Shown: positions 7,616 through 14,606 of the stretch, piece by piece
How positions within the stretch are numbered: the first letter of the stretch is position 1
Layout: each line of letters begins with the position of its first letter
Assembly: GCA_945787485.1 (NCBI GenBank)
Contig: CALZHV010000039.1
Span: 1 to 14,606, forward strand
DNA from: an uncultured Lachnospiraceae bacterium
GTDB taxonomy: Bacteria; Bacillota; Clostridia; Lachnospirales; Lachnospiraceae
Direction: 5' to 3'
Length of the DNA stretch: 14,606 nt
Translations under genes and position numbers: made by a program
Notes under the pieces: model-generated
Told to the model about the DNA's origin: nothing
Databases searched by the model: none
The model's input: the letters and a program-made list of their open reading frames with translations, nothing else

Positions 7616-7711
7616 CATGATTTTCAGCCATATTTTTCAGCCATGATTTATCCACCAGGACTTACTAACCATAATCTGCCACACATAATTTACCATCCGT
7701 GATTTTCCAGC
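7616..7711. repeat. Degenerate tandem array, seven units of 13-14 bases
   Basis: Seven units follow without gaps: 7616-7628, 7629-7641, 7642-7655, 7656-7669, 7670-7683, 7684-7697 and 7698-7711. The plus-strand consensus is close to CATGATTTTCCAGC. Units 1, 2 and 7 are the most alike, units 3, 5 and 6 are intermediate, and unit 4 (CAGGACTTACTAAC) is the most diverged. The array overlaps the last seven codons of the ABC ATPase gene and continues into the intergenic region. There are no spacers, so it is not a CRISPR. No standard terminator for the ATPase gene was seen here. Confidence 0.7.
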
Positions 7712-8442
7712 CAGTTTGCAACGTTTTTTTCTCTGTTATGCTTCTGTGAAATCTCATATTTTCCCAATATACATTCACCGGTAATTTCTCCATCCACCAT
7801 ATAGAGTATCCGGTCACAACAGCTTGCAACCTTACTATCATGCGTTACAATAAGAATACTCGTACCTTCCTTGTTTAATCTGACAAACTCTTCCATAATT
7901 TCTTCCGATGCTGATTTGTTTAATGCTCCCGTCGGTTCATCAGCAAATAATATTTTCGGTTGATTTATCATTGCCCTGCAGATACATGCTCTTTGGAGCT
8001 GTCCACCGGACACTTCCGTTATTTTCCTGTTTTCAAGCCCGGCAATACCAACCTTTTGCATCAAAGCAGCTGCTTCACTCTTTAATTCAGCTTCACCTTT
8101 TTTGCCACCTTTTTTTGTTTTCTGACTCTGATGTGCCGGAAGAATTATATTATCTATGATATTTAAATTTGGCAGCATATTCATTTGTTGAAAGACAAAG
8201 CCCATCTTATTTAACCGTATATCAGCTCTCATATCCTCTGAATAAGTACATATATTATATCCGTCAAAAATAACCTCACCATCATCCGGTCTGTCCATCC
8301 CTGACAGCTGATATAAAAGTGTAGATTTACCTGAGCCGGATGGTCCCATAACTGCTGCCATTTCACCTTTTTTCATATAAAAATTTATATTAAATAAAAT
8401 ATTTTTTTTGCATAATTCAACTGTTTTAATTACTTCAGTCAT
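7690..8442 (-). CDS. ABC transporter ATP-binding protein (MacB/LolD/Bce-type)
   Basis: A 250-residue ATPase with all expected elements: Walker A GPSGSGKST (33-41), Q-loop (Q85-Q86), signature SGGQLQRA (145-152), Walker B ILFADEP (164-170) and H-loop H201. The TGALNKSAS stretch after Walker B is typical of ATPases that serve FtsX-type permeases such as the Bce and MacB groups. It should power the permease encoded just upstream. I start it at the ATG at 8442: the AGGAGGAG site 8-9 bases ahead supports this, and an ATG at 8466 would put that site inside the coding region. Only two bases separate the start from the permease stop, so the Shine-Dalgarno sequence lies in the permease tail and translation is probably coupled. 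The last residues, NWLENHGW, lie in a degenerate repeat array and may be a recent addition. Confidence 0.92.
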   Translation of the reverse strand: MTEVIKTVELCKKNILFNINFYMKKGEMAAVMGPSGSGKSTLLYQLSGMDRPDDGEVIFDGYNICTYSEDMRADIRLNKMGFVFQQMNMLPNLNIIDNIILPAHQSQKTKKGGKKGEAELKSEAAALMQKVGIAGLENRKITEVSGGQLQRACICRAMINQPKILFADEPTGALNKSASEEIMEEFVRLNKEGTSILIVTHDSKVASCCDRILYMVDGEITGECILGKYEISQKHNREKNVANWLENHGW

Positions 8443-8444
8443 TT

Positions 8445-9290
8445 CTACTCTCCTCCTCTGCAGCATTCTACAGCTTTAATATTTTTTATTCCATAAATTC
8501 CCAGACAAACTGCCAATATTACCGATACTCCTCCGATTAACATATTTATTGCCACTGACCAAACATTATATATAAATTGAAATCCTTCCGCTCCAAAAGA
8601 TTTTAAAAAAACTCCACAGATTACTTCGCCTAATGTAAAGCTGCATACCGTTCCAAGTATGATTCCTCCCAATATGTATGGTACACAAGATTTCCGGAAG
8701 CTTTTCTTGATATCCGTGCTTCGAAATCCCATTGCTTTTTTTATAGAAATCATATTTCTCTGATTTACTATCATCATTCGAACAAACATCATGACAACCA
8801 ACAAAATAATTACTGAAGAAACCATTTTAATTAATATAGATACCTTCCAAATCTGATTAAGTGTCGGACCATATGTACCTTGAACCTGATTTACAATGTC
8901 CGTTACCTCTGCACCACAAGCAGTATATCTGTAAATAAAATCCTCCTTGTTTACATCTTCATTTAGTGTTGCATAAGCAATTCTCCACATAACATTTTCT
9001 TGATTTTCAAAACTCTCCGTAAAAAGCTTAGCAGTCTTTCCTCCATTAGTAATATCTGAGTAAATTCCCGATACAACATATTTCTTATATTTACCGTCAG
9101 TCTTTACAAGAATCTCATCTCCCGGATACAAGCCTGATTCTTCAGAAATAAGATACGACAAGGCAACCTCTCCCTCATGTTCCGGAGCACGACCTTTACT
9201 ATACGAGACAGGAAACTTACTGTGATTTCCTTGTTCCATCAACATATTCATTTTTGTACCATCACCTAACATAACCGGCAGCAGACTTGT
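8445..9290 (-). pseudogene. C-terminal part of interrupted FtsX-type ABC permease
   Basis: This stretch continues the reading frame of the preceding permease fragment after one TAG. The first six codons after the stop (TSLLPV) and the following 275 residues from the ATG at 9272 complete the protein. It holds the rest of the second extracytoplasmic domain (about 1-140 from that ATG), a membrane segment (145-168), the FtsX hallmark MISIKKAMGFRSTDIKK (174-190) and two more membrane segments (196-220 and 236-260). No ribosome binding site precedes the ATG at 9272, so independent translation is unlikely. With the TAG read as an amino acid, the whole permease would be 749 residues, a normal length for a duplicated FtsX permease. 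The tail encodes the ATPase ribosome binding site and ends in TAG at 8445. Confidence 0.8.
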
Positions 9291-9293
9291 CTA
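9291..9293 (-). other. In-frame TAG interrupting the ABC permease
   Basis: The minus-strand frame reads YALY, TAG, TSLLPVMLGDG with no shift. One substitution, for example from CAG (Gln) or TAT/TAC (Tyr), would account for it. TAG is the ordinary stop of three other genes here (4375, 8445, 10753), which argues against recoding. Confidence 0.85.
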
Positions 9294-10694
9294 ATAAAGT
9301 GCATATTCTTTAACATCTTTGTCCTTCGCCAATGCTTTCTCTATTATTTGATAATCTTCGTTTGTTTTTTCACCTTGACGCATATCGATTCTTATATCTG
9401 CATTTCCTATGCCCATATATGTAATAAAATCCGTTGAAGAAAGCGTACTATACAAATCTGACGGAATCATCATTAAAAAAACAGCAATTACAGAGACAAC
9501 CAAAATGCATAACTTGTTGTTATTCTTTTTACTTTCTTTTATCTTGCCGGTAAGTACACCTAATGCAGTCATTTCATTCAGTTTTCGAAGTATCCTAAGC
9601 ACAAATAATATAATCACACTTCCAACCAAAACTGCACTTAGTGCTGCATACAAATACTTATATACTCCATTTGCTGACACACCATATAATTTCTGCATCT
9701 GTGAAGAAAGCGGATTAAATGCAATTATGGATATTATCATGCCCAAGCCTGCGCCTATTAAAACGAGCATGTTATATCTTCTAAGGAACATATTTCTGAT
9801 ATCTTTCCCCGATATTCCAATCGCCTTAAGTATGCCAACTTCCCCTGCTTCTGAAACAACTCTCGCAAGCAACATAAAACGGATACATACAAGTGAAATG
9901 ATTAATATCAAAATACTTACCAAAAGAATAATCATTATCATAATTCCGTCTGAAAGGGTATTCATCATTTTAATCAAAGGTTTGGTTATCGTAGGTCCAT
10001 TCATCGGAAGATTTGCATCTTCATATGATGTTTTAAAAGCATTGATATCTGCATTCTCACAAAGCAAAAATTCGATCAGATACTCTTCACTTCCCAAGTT
10101 TTTTATATGCTCATAATCTTCTTCGCAAACCAAAAATCTCTTTGATGATGCCATCATTGAATTCATCTGTGAATCTCTGATAAAACCGACCACTGTGAGT
10201 TTTTTGTCTCCAATCTTCATATCATCACCAATTTTTACATGATACATAGATTCATAACATACAGGCACATAAACCTCTCCGGGTGAAACATCGGGAAGTT
10301 CATTATCAAGTCCAACCATATAGTCAAATCCATCCCCCTGAATACTTATTCCATTATCCTGAGTACTGTCAAGCAATGACTCATCCCCCAGCATAAGAAT
10401 ACTGTTTTCCAGATTTAAAAACCGCATAATCTGATAATCGTCAACCTCCGGTGTTGTCAATGAAAATTCTTTCAGCTCATCCGTATTTATTTCTCCTGAA
10501 TGCATTTGCAAAAAATTCGGAGTTTGCGCCACTTCCATGAGATGATCGATTGCCCCTGTCAGATTTGCAAAAAGCAATGCCACAAGAGATATCATTGCTA
10601 CAGATATTGCAACAAACAATGTAAAGCTTACTGTGGAAAAACTGTCTGTTTTCCATGATTCTTTTGTCATTCTCCGGTAAATATTATTTTTCAT
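9291..10694 (-). CDS. N-terminal part of FtsX/MacB-type ABC permease, cut by amber codon
   Basis: 467 residues from the ATG at 10694. The segment has TM1 (about 22-45), a first extracytoplasmic domain (about 50-245), TM2 (250-274), the FtsX hallmark GEVGILKAIGISGKDIR (284-300), TM3 (306-326), TM4 (346-368), TM5 (395-411) and the first part of a second extracytoplasmic domain. It ends at a TAG in the middle of that domain, and the missing half follows in the same frame. A TTG at 10706 could be read as a start four codons earlier, but the GAGGA ribosome binding site covers those codons, so ATG 10694 is preferred. Full-length relatives work with a LolD-like ATPase to export drugs, peptides or lipids. 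The truncated product lacks the last three membrane segments and is unlikely to work. It begins 58 bases after the MFS stop with no terminator, so it should share that operon. Confidence 0.85.
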   Translation of the reverse strand: MKNNIYRRMTKESWKTDSFSTVSFTLFVAISVAMISLVALLFANLTGAIDHLMEVAQTPNFLQMHSGEINTDELKEFSLTTPEVDDYQIMRFLNLENSILMLGDESLLDSTQDNGISIQGDGFDYMVGLDNELPDVSPGEVYVPVCYESMYHVKIGDDMKIGDKKLTVVGFIRDSQMNSMMASSKRFLVCEEDYEHIKNLGSEEYLIEFLLCENADINAFKTSYEDANLPMNGPTITKPLIKMMNTLSDGIMIMIILLVSILILIISLVCIRFMLLARVVSEAGEVGILKAIGISGKDIRNMFLRRYNMLVLIGAGLGMIISIIAFNPLSSQMQKLYGVSANGVYKYLYAALSAVLVGSVIILFVLRILRKLNEMTALGVLTGKIKESKKNNNKLCILVVSVIAVFLMMIPSDLYSTLSSTDFITYMGIGNADIRIDMRQGEKTNEDYQIIEKALAKDKDVKEYALY

Positions 10695-10752
10695 ATTAAT
10701 CCTCAACTTTCAAGCTGCTTATCGTCATTTTCTATTAATCATCTTTTATTTT

Positions 10753-12000
10753 CTAAACATCTTTTGCATCTTCCAACTTTTTAATACTCTTAATTCCTGC
10801 CATCAATACTGCCACTATAGCCAGGCACACTCCTGAAACAATAATTACACAGCCTGCCCCTCTTCCTATGTCTGTATGAAATAATTTAGCTGACATGTCT
10901 GCCAATAATCCTCCGGTTCCATATGCTACCACGTACCCTAACTGTGAAAGAAAACCGATAAATCCCCATGCTCTTCCCTGAAGTTCATCCGGAATATTTG
11001 TTCTTACAAGATAATCCAGGCAATTGTTTGCAAATGGAAGCATGGCAAAAAACAGAAATCCAAACACACAAATTATATAAATATTCTCCCATATACCAAA
11101 GCCAATCATAAATAATCCTGCCAACATCAATGAAATTTCAAGCACCCTGACATACTTTTTCTTTATACCACGCATTCCTAATATCAAACTTGAAACTAAC
11201 ATTCCACTTGCACATATTGTTTCTGCTATTCCCAATGTCTTAGAATCCGCAAATGACAAAATAAGCGGCTCAGCCAAAATCTGAAAAACACCAAGGAACA
11301 GTGTCATTACTGCTGAAACCAAAATGAGCAAGAATATTCCCTGCCCGGAATGAACTACATTCCATCCCTCTTTAAGGCTTTCAAAAAATGATTTATCTTC
11401 TTCACATTGTTTTGTTTCTATTCCTCTTTTTACAACTGCAGTAGATATCACTGTCAGAACAAAGGTGCTTATATCAATAATAAGTAATAGCTTTATATCA
11501 CTTATACTGAGTAATAATCCTGCCACTAACGGAGATATCAGATATCTTGCACTTCCCGCCAGACTAACCAGACCATTTGCCTTTGAAAACTCCTCCTTAG
11601 TCAACAAATCCGAAACCGTTGCCCTATATGAAGGTTCCAGCAAAGAAGAGAAAACAGAGCTTGCAAATACACCTATGCATATTTGCAAAAGACTTGCTCC
11701 ACCGTTAAACATACATATCAATATGTAAATAATTCCCAATGCAGAGCAACCGTCTCCCAACATCATCAACAGTCTTCTGTCATATCGATCTGCCAGCACT
11801 CCTGCAGGAACACTCAATATCAATGTAGGTAGAAATGCAAGCAATGTTACCAATGCCATTGCCGCAGCACTCCCTGTCTGCCCAAATACATATACACCTA
11901 ATCCAAAACTGGTTAATCCCCCTCCTATAGAAGAAATCATTTCTCCCGTCCAAAGCAGAAGAAACTTTCCAAAATTACTTTTTTTTACATTTTCGCTCAT
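10753..12000 (-). CDS. MFS efflux transporter (MFS_3/Mef-like drug exporter)
   Basis: A 415-residue, 12-TM major facilitator. The loop 2-3 motif is clear as GVLADRYDRR (67-76), and the N-terminus (WTGEMISSIGGGLTSFGLG) resembles the MFS_3 group that includes Mef-type macrolide exporters and EntS. A related family proves neither a particular drug nor resistance. The gene lies directly downstream of a TetR gene and carries a matching operator (12023-12039) between its start and the tetR terminator, so it is almost certainly the repressor's main target. The ATG has an AAAGGA site at 6 bases. The gene ends in TAG and is followed at 58 bases by the ABC permease. The window thus pairs an MFS pump and an ABC pump under one repressor. 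Confidence 0.88.
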   Translation of the reverse strand: MSENVKKSNFGKFLLLWTGEMISSIGGGLTSFGLGVYVFGQTGSAAAMALVTLLAFLPTLILSVPAGVLADRYDRRLLMMLGDGCSALGIIYILICMFNGGASLLQICIGVFASSVFSSLLEPSYRATVSDLLTKEEFSKANGLVSLAGSARYLISPLVAGLLLSISDIKLLLIIDISTFVLTVISTAVVKRGIETKQCEEDKSFFESLKEGWNVVHSGQGIFLLILVSAVMTLFLGVFQILAEPLILSFADSKTLGIAETICASGMLVSSLILGMRGIKKKYVRVLEISLMLAGLFMIGFGIWENIYIICVFGFLFFAMLPFANNCLDYLVRTNIPDELQGRAWGFIGFLSQLGYVVAYGTGGLLADMSAKLFHTDIGRGAGCVIIVSGVCLAIVAVLMAGIKSIKKLEDAKDV

Positions 12001-12022
12001 ATCTTTTCCTTTCTTGTTACCG

Positions 12023-12039
12023 ACCGATTGCCTGTCGGT
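12023..12039. promoter_or_regulatory. TetR operator before the MFS gene
   Basis: The plus strand reads ACCGATTGCCTGTCGGT, that is ACCGA-N7-TCGGT. It has the same half-sites and spacing as the perfect palindrome before tetR at 12741-12757. It starts two bases beyond a weak -10-like GATATT (12046-12041 on the minus strand) whose -35 would have to lie inside the tetR terminator. Binding of the repressor would block the MFS transcript. Confidence 0.75.
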
Positions 12040-12050
12040 TAATATCTAAA

Positions 12051-12079
12051 AAAAAAAGGAATATTACATTCCTTTTTTT
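12051..12079 (-). terminator. Terminator of the tetR gene
   Basis: AAAAAAAGGAAT and ATTCCTTTTTTT pair around a 5-base loop, 22 bases after the tetR stop, with an uninterrupted T-run on the minus strand. Only five base pairs are not part of the A/T run, so it may be leaky and let some transcription pass into the MFS gene. Confidence 0.65.
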
Positions 12080-12100
12080 GCTGTGGCATTTTCTATGCAC

Positions 12101-12727
12101 TTACTTGTCAAATATAGGTTTTATGACTTCCTGCAATGCACCTGTTTCCATACCAAACACCCTCTCGGTGTGATAGATAAAGCCCATCATCTTTCTTTGT
12201 TTTTCTTCTTCACTATAATGGGCCATACTGTCAAAGGCGGTATAAGAATATGTCATAATCATATCCACAGCCTCAGCCGGATAGTCCGTATGCATAATCC
12301 CTTGCCGGATTCCATCTTCCGCTATCTTTGTAATCAGTTTATTTACCCTTCCAAGCAACCTGTCTTCGAGTTTCTGATGCATCAATGCGTTCTGTGGTCT
12401 GTGAACCTGCTCCATAATCATATCACCAAGCTCATTATCAATATTTAAAGATAACATCGTACGTGTTAATCTCTCAAAAACCGGTATGGATTCATCTAAT
12501 GCAATAGCTGCAGCTTTTTCCACCATTTGATTCGTTAAACGCTCTATCATGGCATCCAATATATCTTCTTTAGACTTGAAATGATAATAAAGTGTTCCCC
12601 TTGCAATTCCGATTTCATTGAGAATATCATTGGTGCTGGCATTATCAAACCCTTTTTTACAGAATAATCTCTCAGCAACATCTAATATTTCATTTCTGCG
12701 CTCTTGTGCATCCTTTACAACTCTCAT
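12101..12727 (-). CDS. TetR/AcrR family transcriptional repressor
   Basis: A 208-residue regulator of normal family length. The N-terminal helix-turn-helix is typical: RNEILDVAERLF (11-22) followed by STNDILNEIGIARGTLYYHF (31-50) and KSKEDIL. The rest is a helical ligand-binding and dimer domain without recognisable identity, so the inducer is unknown. A perfect palindromic operator lies between its promoter and its start, and a near-copy lies before the MFS gene, so it very probably represses itself and the efflux genes downstream. The ATG is preceded by TTAGGAGT. Its stop is followed by a terminator, after which the MFS gene begins on the same strand. Induction by a substrate of the pumps would be the usual arrangement; this is inference. 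Confidence 0.92.
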   Translation of the reverse strand: MRVVKDAQERRNEILDVAERLFCKKGFDNASTNDILNEIGIARGTLYYHFKSKEDILDAMIERLTNQMVEKAAAIALDESIPVFERLTRTMLSLNIDNELGDMIMEQVHRPQNALMHQKLEDRLLGRVNKLITKIAEDGIRQGIMHTDYPAEAVDMIMTYSYTAFDSMAHYSEEEKQRKMMGFIYHTERVFGMETGALQEVIKPIFDK

Positions 12728-12740
12728 ATTTTACTCCTAA

Positions 12741-12757
12741 ACCGACAACTTGTCGGT
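12741..12757. promoter_or_regulatory. Perfect palindromic TetR operator at the tetR promoter
   Basis: ACCGACAACTTGTCGGT is a perfect palindrome with 8-base arms and one central base. It starts four bases beyond the -10 box at 12767-12762, so it covers the predicted transcription start. This is the classic position for autorepression. Confidence 0.85.
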
Positions 12758-12761
12758 AATT

Positions 12762-12790
12762 AATATAACATATATTTTTTTATTTGTAAA
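12762..12790 (-). promoter_or_regulatory. Promoter of tetR
   Basis: On the minus strand TTTACA (12790-12785) and TATATT (12767-12762) stand 17 bases apart. The start would be near 12755, inside the operator. The -35 lies immediately beyond the T-run of the phosphatase terminator, so the two units are packed without slack. Confidence 0.7.
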
Positions 12791-12829
12791 TAGAAAATTC
12801 CCCAAGCAGTAAGTTTACCGCTTGGGGAA
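12791..12829 (-). terminator. Strong terminator of the metallophosphatase gene
   Basis: TTCCCCAAGC and GCTTGGGGAA form a perfect 10-base stem, extended inward after one mismatch by four further pairs (GTAA/TTAC), and TTTTCTA follows on the minus strand. It begins five bases after the stop at 12835. Confidence 0.9.
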
Positions 12830-12834
12830 AGATA

Positions 12835-13548
12835 TTATTCCCTCGAATAGAATTCTTCTCCTGTTTCCAAACAAATACCTGCAAGTCTTCCCTTTATTGA
12901 ACAGGCACAACAATCCAAAGCTATATGATTATTCCCCTTAAATATGTAACCCGGTCTGGGATTGCACGATATATTCTGTGTAGGAGTATGTCCTGAAATG
13001 ACGATTTTATCCTCAAAATACGGAACTTCATAATCAGGTCGGTACCAAATAAGATCATCAAGAGGATATTCATCAATTGGTGTTAAACAGCAAAAATTAT
13101 TACCCAATCCTGCATGAACTAAAACATAATCCTGACCATTTACAGTCAGTTCCGCATACGTTTCAAAATCACCAATGAAGTCAATGATATCCTTTCGTTC
13201 CTCTCTTGTTAATTTTTGAAACTCATCCAATGTAGACCTTCCCCCATTGCACATCCAATCAACCAAGTACATCATATCCTCTTCCTTTAAAGAATCAAGA
13301 AAATCCTCAGTTATTTCATTTTGTAAAACCTTAAGACAAATTAGCGCCATCACCTCATGATTGCCGATTAAACACGTACAATTCGGAAGTGACATTAAAT
13401 ATTGCAAAGCCTTTATCGGATGCGGACCACGGTCTACTACGTCTCCCAAAACAAACAATTCATCTTCCGTACTGAAATTCATTTTATTTAATAGCGTTTT
13501 TAATTGTTCATATTCACCATGAATATCTCCAATAACATATGTTGCCAT
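12835..13548 (-). CDS. PPP-type metallophosphoesterase (calcineurin-like)
   Basis: A 237-residue two-metal phosphatase. The signature blocks stand in order: GDIHG (7-11), GDVVDRG (35-41), GNHE (62-65), HAG (145-147) and GHTPT (186-190). The Asp, His and Asn residues of these blocks hold the two metal ions. The compact length and GDVVDRG form put it with bacterial PPP enzymes: Ser/Thr protein phosphatases of the PrpA/PrpE type or ApaH-like Ap4A hydrolases. The sequence alone does not decide between protein and nucleotide substrates. A small cysteine cluster, LDCCAC (211-216), is seen near the C-terminus. The ATG has a GAGG site. The gene has its own extended -10 promoter and a strong terminator, so it is a single-gene unit unrelated to the efflux operon. 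Confidence 0.9.
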   Translation of the reverse strand: MATYVIGDIHGEYEQLKTLLNKMNFSTEDELFVLGDVVDRGPHPIKALQYLMSLPNCTCLIGNHEVMALICLKVLQNEITEDFLDSLKEEDMMYLVDWMCNGGRSTLDEFQKLTREERKDIIDFIGDFETYAELTVNGQDYVLVHAGLGNNFCCLTPIDEYPLDDLIWYRPDYEVPYFEDKIVISGHTPTQNISCNPRPGYIFKGNNHIALDCCACSIKGRLAGICLETGEEFYSRE

Positions 13549-13572
13549 ATTACACCTCTTCCCTTTGTAACT

Positions 13573-13581
13573 ATTTTAACA
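13573..13581 (-). promoter_or_regulatory. Extended -10 promoter of the metallophosphatase gene
   Basis: The minus strand reads TGTTAAAAT, a TGn extended -10 with TAAAAT. The corresponding -35 region (GGATTT) is poor, as is common for extended -10 promoters. The start would be near 13566, about 18 bases before the ATG at 13548. Confidence 0.45.
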
Positions 13582-13655
13582 CAATTCTGCACATAAAATC
13601 CTGAAAATCCAACAGAATTTCAGAATAAAAAATTCTTCCGTAGCATATTTTAGAA

Positions 13656-13699
13656 TTAAAAAACCAACTGCCAAACCTCGAAAAAATTTAGCAGTTGGT
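13656..13699 (-). terminator. Terminator of the right-edge gene
   Basis: ACCAACTGC (13663-13671) pairs with GCAGTTGGT (13691-13699) around a 19-base loop, and six T residues follow on the minus strand. It lies 42 bases after the stop at 13742. Confidence 0.75.
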
Positions 13700-13741
13700 G
13701 CAAATATAAATATTCATGTCATCATTTGATAATCATTTAAA

Positions 13742-14606
13742 TTATCTTAAATCATAGACAGGTATTTTTTTCTCAAGCAATTCCTGATAATAATCCTCTG
13801 AATAAATTTGTCCTTTTTCATATTGGTTGACAAACAAAGTATCATCATCTATCTCTACTTCAAAAATCCAACTCATCTCTTTGTTATCAACGGTATTAAC
13901 AATAATTGCAGACTTTCCTGAAGGCAGATTTGATATATCATTTAAAATTACTATATCACCGTCTTCTCCCCAACTTTCGCCGGGCAAATTAAAATAAAAG
14001 ATTCTATGATTGTTTTCATAATCGTTAGACAAATCAAGCAATGCATCTCTAACAGCCGTTGAGTCGGTATTTTCTGCAGCTTCCTTCAATCCGGTTATTA
14101 TCTGCTCCTTTTCATTTGGATTCCTAAAATCTGTAATCATAGATAAAAATTCACCTCTAATAGCATAATATAGAATCTCTGTAGTTTGTCCCTTCTGAAC
14201 AGAAGCATTTAGTGAAATAAACCCATCAGTAACATTTCCATCCTTATCACACATATCTTTTACTTTAAGATATAGGCAGTATTCTGTTTTATCTTCCGAA
14301 ACAGGATGTGACATAACCACATTATCTTCAACATATTCAACCTGTTCCCATTCCTCTCCATCTTTCTGAACACTTTCTTGGATAGTATTACTACCATTTC
14401 CGTAAACATAACTCAGGTTATCAATCTTTCCTCTTAAATATTCAACTACTCTTCCACCTGTTGATGCATCTACAACAACTCCCGTTCCGAATAGCGTAAT
14501 TAAACCTACAGCTACCATCATAGCAGTTCGCAATAAACCGCTGCTGTGCTTTTTCTGTCCAACAGTTTGCATTACTCTGCTATTTATTTCATCAGATGCA
14601 GCAATA
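13742..14606 (-). CDS. One-TM protein with extracytoplasmic domain, 5' end outside window
   Basis: An ATG at 14572 would give 276 residues, but the frame stays open to the window edge (11 more codons, IAASDEINSRV) and no ribosome binding site precedes that ATG, so the true start is probably outside. The visible part has a polar, basic stretch, one membrane segment (about residues 14-34 from the ATG) and an acidic extracytoplasmic domain of about 240 residues with no cysteine cluster and no motif I recognise. A short cytoplasmic part, one helix and an outer domain is the plan of anti-sigma factors and related sensors that pair with an ECF sigma gene upstream in Clostridia; that gene, if present, would lie beyond 14606. 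This assignment is weak. A terminator follows the gene. Confidence 0.6.
   Translation of the reverse strand, partial: IAASDEINSRVMQTVGQKKHSSGLLRTAMMVAVGLITLFGTGVVVDASTGGRVVEYLRGKIDNLSYVYGNGSNTIQESVQKDGEEWEQVEYVEDNVVMSHPVSEDKTEYCLYLKVKDMCDKDGNVTDGFISLNASVQKGQTTEILYYAIRGEFLSMITDFRNPNEKEQIITGLKEAAENTDSTAVRDALLDLSNDYENNHRIFYFNLPGESWGEDGDIVILNDISNLPSGKSAIIVNTVDNKEMSWIFEVEIDDDTLFVNQYEKGQIYSEDYYQELLEKKIPVYDLR

Noticed and set aside
7616..7711. CRISPR array
   Set aside because: Units are 13-14 bases, adjoin without spacers and are degenerate; no cas gene is present.
8445..9272. A separate complete permease gene starting at the ATG at 9272
   Set aside because: No ribosome binding site precedes it, it starts in the middle of an extracytoplasmic domain, and it is in frame with the fragment before it.
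9291..9293. Recoding of TAG as an amino acid (pyrrolysine or suppressor glutamine) in the permease
   Set aside because: TAG is the normal stop of the antiporter, the permease itself and the MFS gene in this window. No recoding signal or suppressor tRNA is visible. A nonsense mutation is simpler.
9409..10116. A 235-codon open frame on the plus strand
   Set aside because: It is fully antisense to the permease, has a low-complexity Ile-rich product and no domain, and follows from codon composition of the real gene.
10753..12000. Naming the MFS gene as a specific macrolide resistance gene
   Set aside because: The resemblance is only at the level of the MFS_3 group; the substrate cannot be read from the sequence.

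Overview
The window is AT-rich (roughly one third G+C by eye) and every convincing gene lies on the minus strand, so transcription runs from high to low coordinates. Strong AGGAGG-type ribosome binding sites, short intrinsic terminators and the protein families point to a Gram-positive Firmicute of the class Clostridia. A gut Lachnospiraceae-like organism is my best guess, but no marker gene here proves it. No tRNA, rRNA, CRISPR array, transposase or phage gene was found, and no gene-free stretch exceeds 300 bases. The longest gap is 2679-2933, which holds promoter and repeat elements.

Layout in order of transcription. (1) 14606-13742: the 3' part of a one-TM secreted-domain protein whose start is outside the window, closed by a terminator. 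(2) 13548-12835: a PPP-type metallophosphatase with its own extended -10 promoter and a strong terminator. (3) 12790-7690: a drug-efflux-like module consisting of a TetR repressor, an MFS exporter, a two-domain FtsX/MacB-type ABC permease and its ATPase. Two matching ACCGA-N7-TCGGT operators sit before tetR and before the MFS gene. The permease is split by one in-frame TAG, so the ABC half is probably non-functional in this strain. (4) 7526-5975: an orphan methyl-accepting chemotaxis protein with a six-helix membrane domain and no evident HAMP, with a good promoter and terminator. (5) 5887-2934: a small unknown membrane protein, a Na+/Ca2+-exchanger-family antiporter and an FAD oxidoreductase fused to a Rieske domain, possibly co-transcribed from one promoter. 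(6) 2868-122: an MBOAT acyltransferase and an SGNH/DltD-like partner, a likely two-gene surface-polymer O-acylation operon. It ends in a long nested hairpin at the left edge.

The most noteworthy points are the amber-interrupted permease, whose tail carries the ATPase ribosome binding site; the twin TetR operators that set out a self-regulated efflux regulon; and a degenerate seven-unit array with a 13-14 base period that overlaps the 3' end of the ATPase gene. I did not find a clear candidate for a wholly new biological system. Most of the window is ordinary accessory chromosome.
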